From Labyrinthula sp. Ha (taxonomy: Eukaryota > Sar > Bigyra > Labyrinthulida > Labyrinthulaceae): DNA of 64,000 bases. Where the stretch lies: positions 186,001-250,000 of the forward strand of contig JAALGZ010000018.1 of the NCBI GenBank assembly GCA_015227615.1, in the 5' to 3' direction. The notes below the pieces were generated by a model. That model did no database searches. It was not told the DNA's origin and saw only the letters and a program-made list of their open reading frames with translations. The translations under genes were made by a program, and so were the position numbers. Shown piece by piece: positions 1 through 9,698 of the stretch; the stretch's first letter is position 1; each line of letters opens with the position of its first letter.

Positions 1-739
1 AGCTTGATTAAACTTAGAACAACTAGCCTAATAAGCTATTTAGTCATGATAGAGACAATTTTCTTAGCGCTACTACTTAAAAGTAGGAATTTATTCCGAA
101 TTATTAGTGATTTACCAACCAAATATTAACATAAAATGCTCTTAATGATAATCACTAATGGTTACAGAAATATTTTGATTGACTAACAATAGTTCATTAA
201 CTCGCAAAACGCAATTGATATACACAGCCATGATAAGAAAGATGCAAAATTTTCCCATTGTTTTTTTACAACCCAAGAAAAGCTTGTAAAATGGGAAATA
301 TTGCCCGACTGTCTTCTATTCCCAGAATATTCCCGAGCTACCTAGCAATTATAAACAGATTATTATAAGGTTCATACAGGAAATAATTTTTGGTAATATC
401 ATGCGTTGCCATGTGCCCCAACCTTGCAATGATAGTCAGTTGATTGTCTAAAATCAAGCAAAATGGTTTTTCAATATTCATTATTATCAGAAACAAAATG
501 TGGTTAAATAATCTGCGGATAAACTATAAGTAAATCTAACCCGAACCCTACCTATCTTTGATTGACTCCTTAGTCATGGACGATAATTACTCTGCAGTGA
601 TCCTTATTTAAGTTAGGTAGTAAGAACATGTAGTTGATTATATTGTTTAGTTTGGTATTGGTTATATATTAGGACCATACCATAACTTAAATGTTAAGAA
701 GACATAAATAAGATAAACTCAATTCAACATAGATGCGTT
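1..739. other. Non-coding AT-rich flank
   Basis: I see no gene here. Stops are dense in all frames and there is no recognisable domain. The right edge runs into the homologous part of the MULE relic. The true end of the transposon could lie somewhat further left, because I could not find a terminal inverted repeat or target-site duplication. Confidence 0.6.
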
Positions 740-1356
740 ACGCTTTGGGTTCCAGTTTTTTACTCCAGAGATAGATACTGTTCCTAACGTGATTGGTTAG
801 AGCGATCTCCCAAAAAGAATCACCTTGGCCTGAATTAGTGATGCGCAGAATACTGATTTCCCATACCTCGGAAAATTTCGAATTACGCTGAGAGAATAAT
901 ATAAGACAGATTCCAAATCAAAATCATGAAAAAAAAACGTAGGAAAAACTAAACCAAAAGGACGGACCTTCAACCCAAGGTTCAAAACAGCGAAGTAGAA
1001 AAACCAAGTGAAGCTTTTAGAAAATGAACTGCAGCCAGCTACTTTATCTCAGAAGAAATGATCTAGGAGATAAGTAGGCTTGCCAGTGAACACTTCAAGC
1101 GGAAAATTCGTGCTCCTCGCCACTGGAATTAGATAAAATGCTATGCTAAGTGGGATTAGAGCTGTGAAAGACTTAATAGAGGCAAGACAAAATACAGTTC
1201 CGAGAAAATTTCATAGTTTGAACTTAACATTAAACTAAATCTTAAAACATCTAAGTACATTTTTGTCATAATTAAAGAAAAACACTGCAGCAAGGAGATC
1301 AAAGTGCTTGGAAAGGTTAGAATTACGCTCAAGAACTTACAGCAAAGAAATTAAAA

Positions 1357-3004
1357 ATGATTAAGCACTTAGCAGTTGCCTACAGTGGAATTGCAGCAGC
1401 AGATGTTGCTCTTCATCGTAATTTTCAGGCAGTTTATTTATCAAGAAACAAGTAAAAAGAATTGTAACAAAAGCTACAGAAGGAGTTGATTCAAAGAAAA
1501 ATAATAATTTTAAGAAGGAATTCACCTGTGGCAAAAAATGCCTAGAAGGTGACAGAAGATTTGATCTGAATTGAGATTATCCAAACTAGGCAAAGCTATT
1601 CTAAATGGATACAGCTTCCAAGAATACCTATAAAATAAGTTAAGAAATGTAGACGGTAATAGAATCCAGGTGGATACTACCTATGGCATCAGCAAATATA
1701 GGCTGGCAGCATTATCCCCTTTCGAGCTAGATTGCTTTCTGAAAACAATAAATTTTGTATGTACAATGATGGAATGCGAGTTAAGCACTGATGTCATCAA
1801 GGGTCTGAACATAAGGGATCTGGACAACGCAGAGATAATCATGGCAGATGGGAGCAACCAACTGGAGGATGCAGTAGAGATAATTAGTGTCTCACATGTT
1901 CTCTGTAAAAAAAATTGGTTAGCCACATTGGACTCAGTTGCATTCTAAACCAAGGGCAGTAAAAGGATGAAGTTAAACTCTAACTTGCGGGTTGCATTGA
2001 CAGAAAGCTTTCGTAAGGAGAAGGATCTTGATCAACTTACCGAGAATATGTTAGCGGAGGTTCTAGAAATACTACAACAGCTAAGCCTGAGAAAAAGTGT
2101 GTTGGGCGTTGACACAAAGCTGCCTCACCTTTTCTTACAACGGTACTCAGAGTGCTTGAATTTTCCACTCAGCCATCAAAGGACATGACACATTGAAATT
2201 CACTTTAAAGACCTGACCCTTGTTGAGGTTGTTACTTAGCACAAGAATACTGTGAATAAGTACATGGAGACAATCTTCAAAAAGCTCAAGAACTTTATCA
2301 GGAAAAATAAGATGGTTATAAAAGAAGTTGATGAGATGTTTACAAATGAGTTGAAGTTGATGGGGAGCTGCTGGAATGGTGAAGAGCTGAGGGAGCGTAG
2401 GTTTGTCTTTAATGATTCGACGTCTAGGCTGAGGAGGCATTTTCTTTAGATTGTGCAAACGAATGGGGAAACAGTTTCTTCTTGCAGTTGCACGTCGTGG
2501 ACTAATCTTCGTTTTTCTTGCATGCACTATGCTCGATATTGTGATCGTAAAGGAATCCAATATTTTCCCATGGATCACCTTCCTGGAAGGTGGAGATTCC
2601 AAGAACATTCACTTTTTAAATAGGCTCTGCGGGAGATGGGTCATCAAACTTCTGGGTCTGATGGGGTTTTTAACTTCAACGTTAAAGTTCAACCAGCTGA
2701 TCTTGTTCATATCTCAAGAAAACCGAAGGCTAAATGTCCTAAGCTTCTCACTCCATGCAAAGGGTGGTGTGTAGAGGTAAAAAGAAGTAGCGAGGGCTGG
2801 AGGAAATCCTATGTGGCAGTATTCAAGATGACCGCAGCCTTGAAGGAAAATCCGCATGTAAACTCTGCCAGCATGGACGGGGTGTCCGAGGAAAATGGGA
2901 TCATGTTTGAGTTGACGAAACTTGTCGGGAGAGGAGAGAAAAAGGGAGAAAAGGTGGGTTCACTTATTGATTTCGCCCATTTGATCACCATAAGTGATAA
3001 CTAA
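1357..3004 (+). pseudogene. MULE transposase pseudogene (copy 1)
   Basis: The coding relic survives as short frames at 1670-1948, 1967-2188, 2252-2449 and 2451-3004 in shifting phases. Against copy 2, a Trp codon has become TGA near 1573 (FDLN-stop-DYP versus FDLTWDYP), and another stop occurs in the VVT-stop-HKN segment near 2238. The SWIM finger reads SCSCTSWTNLRFSCMHYA. Several independent frameshifts and stops mean no functional protein is possible. Confidence 0.85.
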
Positions 3005-3029
3005 CCTCCCTTCCTATTTTTTTTCGCGA

Positions 3030-3240
3030 TTGGATCTTTGAACTGTTTCTTACATATATTAGCCTTGAACCCTAGATCTTGCTGTTTTCGTTTCTTGATC
3101 CTTGAACTTTTCCGTAAATGAATAACCTTGATTCTTGGGCTGTTTCGTTTCTTGAACCTTGTCCCTTTTGTATCTAGTATATTCATTGTTGAAATTTGAA
3201 ATTGTTTAAATCCTGAACCCTTTCCCATTTTCTGTTTTGG
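3030..3240 (+). repeat. CCTTGAACC-rich degenerate repeat at MULE 3' end
   Basis: Several copies of a CTTGAAC core (TGATCCTTGAACTTTT, TTCTTGAACCTTGTCC, AATCCTGAACCC) at uneven spacing directly follow the transposase relic. The same words occur in the same relative position and orientation downstream of the second MULE copy. I take it to be part of the element's terminal region. Confidence 0.6.
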
Positions 3241-4700
3241 CTTTAATTTTCATAAATAATTCTTGAGCTAATAGTTGGGCCGTACCACCGTACCGCGCAC
3301 TATTAAGTAGAGCTTCCAACCTACCCAAATTTCATCCTTGCTAAGAGTTTCATTTTTTTCAACCTATACCACCAAAATAAAAATAACGCCTGAGTTGTGA
3401 CCCCTGTGAACAGGAAACAAGGATATAACTTTTCTTTCCGTGTACCCTCTTGATTGTATTCATCCTACTTGAAATTTCATTATCTGGAACTTGCTTGATC
3501 CCTGTTGAATATGAATTTTCCGTCTTGTTTTAATCTGAACGTATGCTTCAATGGTGTTTGATAATTTGAATCTATCATTGCTTGGTTCATTATCCTTTCC
3601 TCTGATGTTGTACATAATATATCGAATATAGATTTCTTTTGTGATTTTTTAGTTGGAATTGTTTTTTTGGATAATCATTTTGAGCAATTGAAAATTTGAG
3701 CTAAGGAGATTTAGAAGTATTTGACTCCGGAGTTACAAAACACTATTCGTTGCACTTAGGCCCATTTCCACGACCATCTGCAACTGAGCTGAGCTTCAAG
3801 AATGTGTGTTTGGATTAGCTTGTTTATGTTACAAGGAGTTTTGATTCTACAGGTAGTTTGGTTAGACAGCAGTATAACTTAGCTATCAGAGAATCTAACC
3901 CCAGTTTAGATTAATTTTGGGATTTTCGTCACCATGAAAAACTATAAGCTTGAGTAGTTAGGAATAGATTGAAGTCTAGAGCAACGAACCAAACTTTTTT
4001 CTTTCTGCAATTGGGGCCTGCAATATTCATAAACATTCTCTGCTTCACTACTGCTCCGTCTTCAACTCAAACTACCAAACCATCCTGTATCCAATTTGGA
4101 GACTAGAGGTTACCACCAACTTTTCCCAGCTAAGAATTCCATTTCTCATTAAATGAAAAGCTAAATTACCCTCTTCTGTAGTTTTTTTTAGATGACTAGT
4201 CACTGAGTTTATCAACAGATGCTTGTCGAACTACTCCCCAACTTTGCTCGTAAATTTAATCTATAAGCAATCATGAACCTGGTACCCATAATTCTCTTCA
4301 GGAGCTGGATTTATTGTTCAGTTCTCCTACCTTCCTACACAGAAAACAATTATTCAGTGTTTCTAAGTTCTGGGCTATTGATTTCGGGATTGCAGAAGAA
4401 GCATCCAAACAGGGCTTGTGGAATGTAAATAGTTAACTAACACACTTTTACACCAAAAGAGCCAGGCATTGAGATATTTTCAAGGATAAGCAAGCACAGT
4501 TGCGACTTTATAACCTTACTTTTATTTTTTTTTATTTGATGACCTTCTAGCGATTTCTGGTTGTACTCAGAGTAATAATCATCTACCATTGTTAATTAAT
4601 CTAACTTTATATTACCATGAAGTATTAACAAGGCATGAAGTTCAACAATAGAATTTCGGAAAATAAACTACTCTAGACTACATGCCTTATATTAAAATCA
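3241..4700. other. Intergenic, no gene seen
   Basis: AT-rich sequence between the MULE relic and the 3' end of the NUF2-like gene. No frame is open for a meaningful length and I recognise no RNA gene. Confidence 0.6.
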
Positions 4701-6032
4701 CTAGAAACTTGTTTGAGCTATCTTCTGCTTGTAAAACTCTATGTTATCGAAAAAGGATATTGCTTCAGCGAGCATATTCTCTTTTTCTTTCAATAACTTT
4801 TCGTGCTCTATCTGAACAAGCTTTTGTAGATTAATCGTGCTTTCTTTGATGACGCTGTTTTCATTTTCTTTCTGCTCAATTTGTTGAGTGACTTTTCTTA
4901 TTTGAACTTTTGCTTTTTCCCTTTGTAACATGAATTTTTTCTTACAATTCGCGTAATCCTCTTTCTGCTTCTTTATCTTTTGGTCTAAGAGCCTCAACTT
5001 TACTTCCTCCTTTTTCAAATTTTTATTGGTCACAGCAAGAAGTTCTTTTTTTTTCTCCTCCATCCGAATGGCATGATTTTTATCAGTTTTTGATCTTTCT
5101 AAATCTTCTTTAAGCTGGCTAGTTTCTTCCTTTATTTTTGCAAGTTCCTTTTCATGTTTCAAAGCTAAACGAATCAACTCAACCAGCTTCATACTTTGTT
5201 CCTGAAACTCCTTAAAGAAGCTCAAGTTCAAAGAAGCCATCACTTCTCCTTTCCTTTCTAACTCGTTCTTGGTCTTGGAATATTTCGCATCAAGCATCCT
5301 TTTCCTGTTTAAGACTTCCGAACAGTTAGGAATAATTTCCCTGGCTAATCCATCTTTCTCCTCTGTCATTCGAGCCTTATGATTGTTCAGTTCATTTATT
5401 CGAAGCCGGGCCGACTCTCTATTTTCCTTCGCATGTTCTATGTGTCGTTGTGTTGCCTCCACCTCTGCTTTCTTACTTTCAAGTTCAGCAGAAACCTGCT
5501 CCCATATGTTTTGACACTCGTCCAACTCTTCTTGCTGCACAGCATCGATTGATTCAAGTTCCTTAATTTTCCTCGAAACCGAGAAAACTCTTTCATTCAA
5601 ACGCTCTATTTCCTCTTCACCCTTTTGGAGAGGTTTTTTATCAAGTATTTTATGAATTGCCGATTTATGCTCTTCGAAAACAGCAACAAATTTTGCAACA
5701 CTAGATAATGCAACTTTGAGTTGGCTTTTGTTCAGGTTGAATATGTTTGCCTCCGTTATTTTAGCCTCATCAACATCTACTTCGCATAATTCAAGCAGAC
5801 TTAGTGTGTTTTTCCGTTCTGCAAAGTTTCGTAACATCTCGATTTCACCGAAGGACGCAGGCGCTAAAAAATCTTCGTCGTCGTCTTCCTCCTGTAAACA
5901 ATTTTCCACCACGATCGGTTCACTCAAAAAATCATCGGTTAATTTTTTCCAATAACCCTTATTCATGTCATTCAAACTCCATGTTTCATCAAAATATGAA
6001 CTTAGAATTCTTTCAATGTCTTGAACTTTCAT
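4701..6032 (-). CDS. NUF2: NUF2-like kinetochore coiled-coil protein
   Basis: Intronless, 443 aa from the first ATG at 6032. The frame stays open upstream to a TTG, but no earlier ATG exists. NUF2 is a subunit of the NDC80 complex, which links kinetochores to spindle microtubules. Residues about 1-130 could form the calponin-homology head; the segment NIFNLNKSQLKVALSS followed by VAKFVAVFEEHKSA matches the family's end-of-head pattern (LSAxINFxKFREE). The remainder is almost continuous coiled coil rich in Glu and Lys, and the total length is close to the usual ~460 aa. It diverges from the DNAJC9 gene with 84 bp between start codons. Coiled coils align easily, so another coiled-coil protein is the main alternative. 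Confidence 0.65.
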   Translation of the reverse strand: MKVQDIERILSSYFDETWSLNDMNKGYWKKLTDDFLSEPIVVENCLQEEDDDEDFLAPASFGEIEMLRNFAERKNTLSLLELCEVDVDEAKITEANIFNLNKSQLKVALSSVAKFVAVFEEHKSAIHKILDKKPLQKGEEEIERLNERVFSVSRKIKELESIDAVQQEELDECQNIWEQVSAELESKKAEVEATQRHIEHAKENRESARLRINELNNHKARMTEEKDGLAREIIPNCSEVLNRKRMLDAKYSKTKNELERKGEVMASLNLSFFKEFQEQSMKLVELIRLALKHEKELAKIKEETSQLKEDLERSKTDKNHAIRMEEKKKELLAVTNKNLKKEEVKLRLLDQKIKKQKEDYANCKKKFMLQREKAKVQIRKVTQQIEQKENENSVIKESTINLQKLVQIEHEKLLKEKENMLAEAISFFDNIEFYKQKIAQTSF

Positions 6033-6116
6033 TAAGAATTTTAACAGTTTTAGTAGGTGTCCGATTAAGACACTCAAAATATCCGTTTAAAAGAGAAACA
6101 GTTAAGTTTTAAAAAG
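6033..6116. promoter_or_regulatory. Bidirectional promoter, NUF2-like / DNAJC9
   Basis: Only 84 bp separate the start codons of two divergent genes, so both core promoters and both 5' leaders must fit here or extend into coding sequence. It is AT-rich with no clear TATA box. Assignment as a shared promoter is inferred from spacing. Confidence 0.5.
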
Positions 6117-7189
6117 ATGACTAAGGTTGACTTATATGAAATACTGAAGGTAAGCGAAATGTAAAATATTAATTTTAGATTAAAAAAGATGCATCTGTAT
6201 CTGCAATAAGAAAGGCCTATCATAACCAAGCACGCCGAACTCATCCCGGTACTTCTTGCTTCTTGTATTGAGTGTAGACAAGAACAAGGGAGATCCAAAG
6301 GCTGTTCAAAACTTTCAAGCAGTCCAAAAGGCATATAGTGTCTTATCTAACAAAGATCGAAGAAAGCATTATGATGAAACGGGCGATTTGGAGGATGATT
6401 CCACTGGTTTTTGGAAAGCATATGAACATTTCAGGGGTAAGAAGGTAACGAAAGAAGATATAGAAAGTTATGAAAAAAAATATAGATTTAGCAAAGAAGA
6501 AAAAACTGACCTCGAGAGCTTTTTCAAAGAGCATAAAGGTGATGTAACTAAGGTTCTTGCTTGTGTTATGTTCGCACGAACCGAAGACATTGACAGATTC
6601 AACACTTTTTTTGAAGATCTAGTGAAGAAGACAAAGTACAAAAAATTTAAGAAAGTTTATAACCAAACAAAAGAATCCATATTAAGTCTCGAAGAATTTG
6701 ATGAAGAAATTGCTTCTGCTCAATCTGATAGCCAAAGTTCTGAGGAAGAGAGTGACGTTGATGATCTGGATGGTTTCATAGTTCCTGATAACAGAATTGA
6801 AGGAGGAGATCTCGATGTAGAAGCCTCAGATACAGATAGTGACAGTGAAAAAGAAAACCAAAAGTTTATGAAAGGAGATGAAGTTAAGGTCAAATGGAAA
6901 GGTGGTGCAAAGTATTACAACGCGTATTTTCTTAATTTGATCATTGATTCCTAGAGTTGTAATTAAGCAGGGAAAGGGAAATGTCTATGATGTTGAGTAT
7001 GAAGATGGGAGCAAGGAAGAAAAAGTTAAGCCCGTGTTAATGAAAGCTGCTCCAAAGAAGTCAGCCAAGAGGAAAATACGTGCATCACCCAAGTTGGACA
7101 CAGTAGATGATTTGAGGAATGCCATTCTTGGTAACAAGAAGCGGCGAGGTGCTGGATTTGACGCTTTTAAGAAACGCTGGACAAAATAG
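6117..7189 (+). CDS. DNAJC9: DNAJC9-type histone co-chaperone with inserted Tudor-like domain
   Basis: Exons 6117-6149, 6179-6248, 6278-6923 and 6955-7189 give 327 aa. The introns are 29, 29 and 31 nt. The J-domain occupies residues about 3-70, with HPD at 33-35; the Asp codon is split by intron 2. Residues about 90-155 match the DNAJC9 middle region (YEKKYRFSKEEKTDLE, then HKGDVTKVL). DNAJC9 feeds histone H3-H4 to Hsp70. Residues about 233-276 form a Tudor/chromo-like barrel (GDEVKVKWKGGAKYYNA, then YDVEYEDGSKEE), which animal DNAJC9 lacks. After it, the C-terminal RRGAGFDAFKKRW resembles the family's conserved C-terminal helix, so the Tudor-like unit sits between canonical parts. The acidic linker at about 160-225 would suit histone binding. 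Confidence 0.85.
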
Positions 7190-7363
7190 AATTTATCTAT
7201 AGCATGAGAATATTTTCTTGTATAAGAAATCCTGCAAACGAGGTACGTACTAATAAAATACTCTATGTCTTGTACTGGATATATAGAACGTCTGTTCAAG
7301 ATAACAACTCTAAAGCTGTATTGCAAGGAACTCTAAGATCTACCAAATGTTTATCACAAAGCT

Positions 7364-8388
7364 AGAAATAAGTAAGGGACTAGACCTCATCTTCTTGTTC
7401 GTCCCCGAGCACTACCTATCTTCATTTGCGCAATCCCAAAGAAGGATGAGGGAAGCCAATACATGAAAACTGCACTTGGGAGTGAAGCCGTCAAGGGAAA
7501 CAGGAATAACAACATGTACTGTAACCCATTCCCTACCAAAGGCCCAAAACTTTTCCCAGAACCTTGATTTTCTGGTGGTGGGGTACTAGGAGCAGTAAGC
7601 TTTGGTCTTTTCCTGATCTTCTTACCCTTTGGTGGTTTGTCAACAAGACGAATCTGACGGGGTTGTTCCCCCTTCTCAGTTTTGTTACCTTTTGCTTTGA
7701 ATGCTATTTCTATCAAGTAATAACTACTTGCAGTTGCAGCTAAAGGCAACACAAAGTATTCATCTTTGTTCATCAAATCCAAAAACCACAGAGCACCTTC
7801 TGTAGTAAGATCTAGCTTGTTTTGATACACAAGGTCTCTGATACTAAGAGCATATGTGACAAAGATGCTAAGTTGTAATACTGGTCCAACCACTGCCTTA
7901 CTGGGCTTTGCTCCAAAGTCCTTCCAAATCAACCTCTGACCATTTATCAGATCTTTAGTTAGCACTAAATATTTTCTTAGGGCTTCTTTTCTCTCCTGCA
8001 ATGATAACTTTGGGTTAATCCTTGCCGCCAGTTTTCGTGTTTCAACCGAGTACATGAAGTGCAGATATGCTGAGTATTTGTGTGACTCTGGGGAGAAAAG
8101 ATTTTGGAACTGCTTTCTAGAATACTTAGAAACTGGAATCATACCAACCCTAAGAAGAATCGTTGCTGATATAATAGTTGAATAGAAAGAGTATGGATTA
8201 TAGGAGTCTGCCAAGAGTAGTGTATCTTGTACAGGTTGCAGCACAGTTTGAACTGCTGGGTACTGAGTAAACATCGTATAGCTCCTAGAAAGGTGCACAT
8301 TTTTCGAATAATCCGCCATTTGCTTTTTCGGTGATCTCAATTGCCTCAGGCCAGGCGAGTTAAAGAATCTTTTTGTTTTCAACAACAT
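7364..8388 (-). CDS. COX18: Mitochondrial inner-membrane insertase, COX18/OXA1 family
   Basis: The stop codon lies at 7387-7389. Intronless; 333 aa from the first ATG at 8388, the open frame upstream having only a TTG. The N-terminus is basic and Ser/Arg-rich like a mitochondrial targeting signal. Hydrophobic segments: about 70-95, 185-206, 230-250 and a hairpin near 290-325. Motifs GALWFLDLM and FMYWLPSSFFGIAQ fit COX18 somewhat better than OXA1. COX18 exports the C-terminal tail of Cox2 across the inner membrane. A Lys/Arg/Pro-rich insert of about 45 residues lies between the third and fourth membrane segments, on the matrix side in the family topology. The gene diverges from the AFG1-like gene over 78 bp and converges on DNAJC9 over 197 bp. 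Confidence 0.75.
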
Positions 8389-8466
8389 CACTCTCTTGGT
8401 TACAAAGATCAAGCTTGATTTGATTGGCTTGATTGTATTATCTAGCCAATTAAATTAGTTGTAGTT
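8389..8466. promoter_or_regulatory. Bidirectional promoter, COX18-like / AFG1-like, with opposed CCAAT boxes
   Basis: The 78 bp between divergent start codons contain ATTGG at 8423-8427 and CCAAT at 8446-8450, so one CCAAT box points toward each gene. CCAAT is the NF-Y recognition core in eukaryotes. Joint regulation of the two mitochondrial genes is an inference. Confidence 0.45.
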
Positions 8467-9698
8467 ATGAAAAGATTTGCGAGAAGTGCACGATTTCTAA
8501 GTTTAGCTAAAGAAAAGCTTGTTCTTTCAAAGTACGCTGTTTTATTTAAACAGGGAAGTGGAGTTCAATTTATTCCAGATTTTAATCAACTTCAGTTAGC
8601 GAAACTTTATACAAAACTGCAAATGAATCTCTCAAAACTTGAACTACGCTTTGAAAACATTCTTGTGGAAGAGACAGATCAAGTAAAAGATAGGATTAAA
8701 GTACCAAGAGGAGTTTATTCCTATGGTTCTCCAGGAACTGGTATTCTTGATGTATTGAAGATTATTTAGGTAAAACCTTCATGCTTGACTTATTTCATAC
8801 TTCAAGTCTCGAAAGTGGTCTCAGAGTCAAGAGATTTCACTACTATGATCTTAAAGCTCAAGTTGCATCTGCAAACAAATCCAAACATATTAAATCCGAT
8901 ATAAAAAAATTCGTAGAAGAATTGAAAATAGATAAAGTGTTGACTGTATGTATAGATGAGCTTATTCTGGACAATATATCAGATGTTTCTATATTCAACG
9001 AGTTTCTCATCCAGCTACTAGGAACCGGAATAGTTCCAGTTATAACCTCTAACTTTTCTATCCGAGAACTGTACACAGGTGATTCTAAGACTTTTTTCTC
9101 ATCCTTATTTTCAAATCTAGAAACATATTGCCAAGTGGTAAACTTAAACAATCAAGACTATAGAACTATTCCAAAGAGCGAGAAGCAGCAGGGGCCTAAA
9201 ATAATGTTACAAAACCAGCACATAGGAGGGAATTACTGCGAAGTAGAACTACTTCCCAAATTTAACTTTTGCTTACCTTTTGGCCGGGAGTTAGATGGGG
9301 ACTCCTTTTATGTAGCCTTGGTAGATCCCAATCCTGAACTTCGGATAGGTTATTCGACACTGTTCTCAGACAAGGAGCCGGCTTTGAGCTCAGCCGATTT
9401 TTATCAACTAACTTCGAGTTTTAAAAATATTACAATTCTTGATTTTCCTCAATTTGATGTATTCCTGTTGAAAAACCACTTGAATGAATTGAAGAGGTTT
9501 GTATCATTTATTGATGTTGCTTACGAAAAAAAGAACTGCATTTTTCTCGACTCAAAGCAGTCTGAAAAAATAGAGAACTTACTGGATATTATTTGCAGGT
9601 TTCAAATAGAATTATCTAAGAATGTTGATGATTATGAAAGCCTGATTAAAGGTACAAAAAGGTTAACAAGTAGGTTGCAGGAGATGAAAGATCAATAA
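8467..9698 (+). CDS. AFG1: AFG1/LACE1-like mitochondrial AAA ATPase
   Basis: Exons 8467-8740 and 8770-9698 give 400 aa. The 29-nt intron (8741-8769) splits the Walker A glycine codon; after splicing the motif reads SPGTGKTFMLDLF. Walker B is CIDEL. Further family blocks are VPVITSNF, CQVVNLNNQDYR and the late RFVSFIDVAYEKK. AFG1 is a mitochondrial ATPase linked to turnover of cytochrome oxidase subunits, so its divergent pairing with a COX18-like insertase is functionally coherent. The sequence is divergent: the usual DEFQVTDI stretch reads DELILDNI. Its TAA stop overlaps the 3' end of DDB1 on the other strand by 7 bp. Confidence 0.8.

Larger units (their letters stand above)
740..3240 (+). 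mobile_element. Decayed MULE-type DNA transposon, copy 1
   Basis: Homologous along most of its length to the element at 15.1-17.96 kb on the opposite strand. Recognisable blocks in order: a shared 5' block from about 740 (clear from the ATGCGCAG tract near 840), the block starting KMIKHLAVA near 1357, the transposase core around 1670-1948 (VDTTYGISKYRLAAL, then IIMADGSNQLEDAV and HVLCKK), and a SWIM zinc finger near 2475-2550 with the CxC...CxH pattern. The region ends in a tail rich in CCTTGAACC-like words. The reading frame is broken many times, so it is dead. MULE transposases are cut-and-paste enzymes with a DDE catalytic core. The SWIM finger is a usual C-terminal companion. Confidence 0.85.

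Noticed and set aside
6033-6077. N-terminal extension of the NUF2-like protein
   Set aside because: It would begin at TTG. The first ATG is at 6032.
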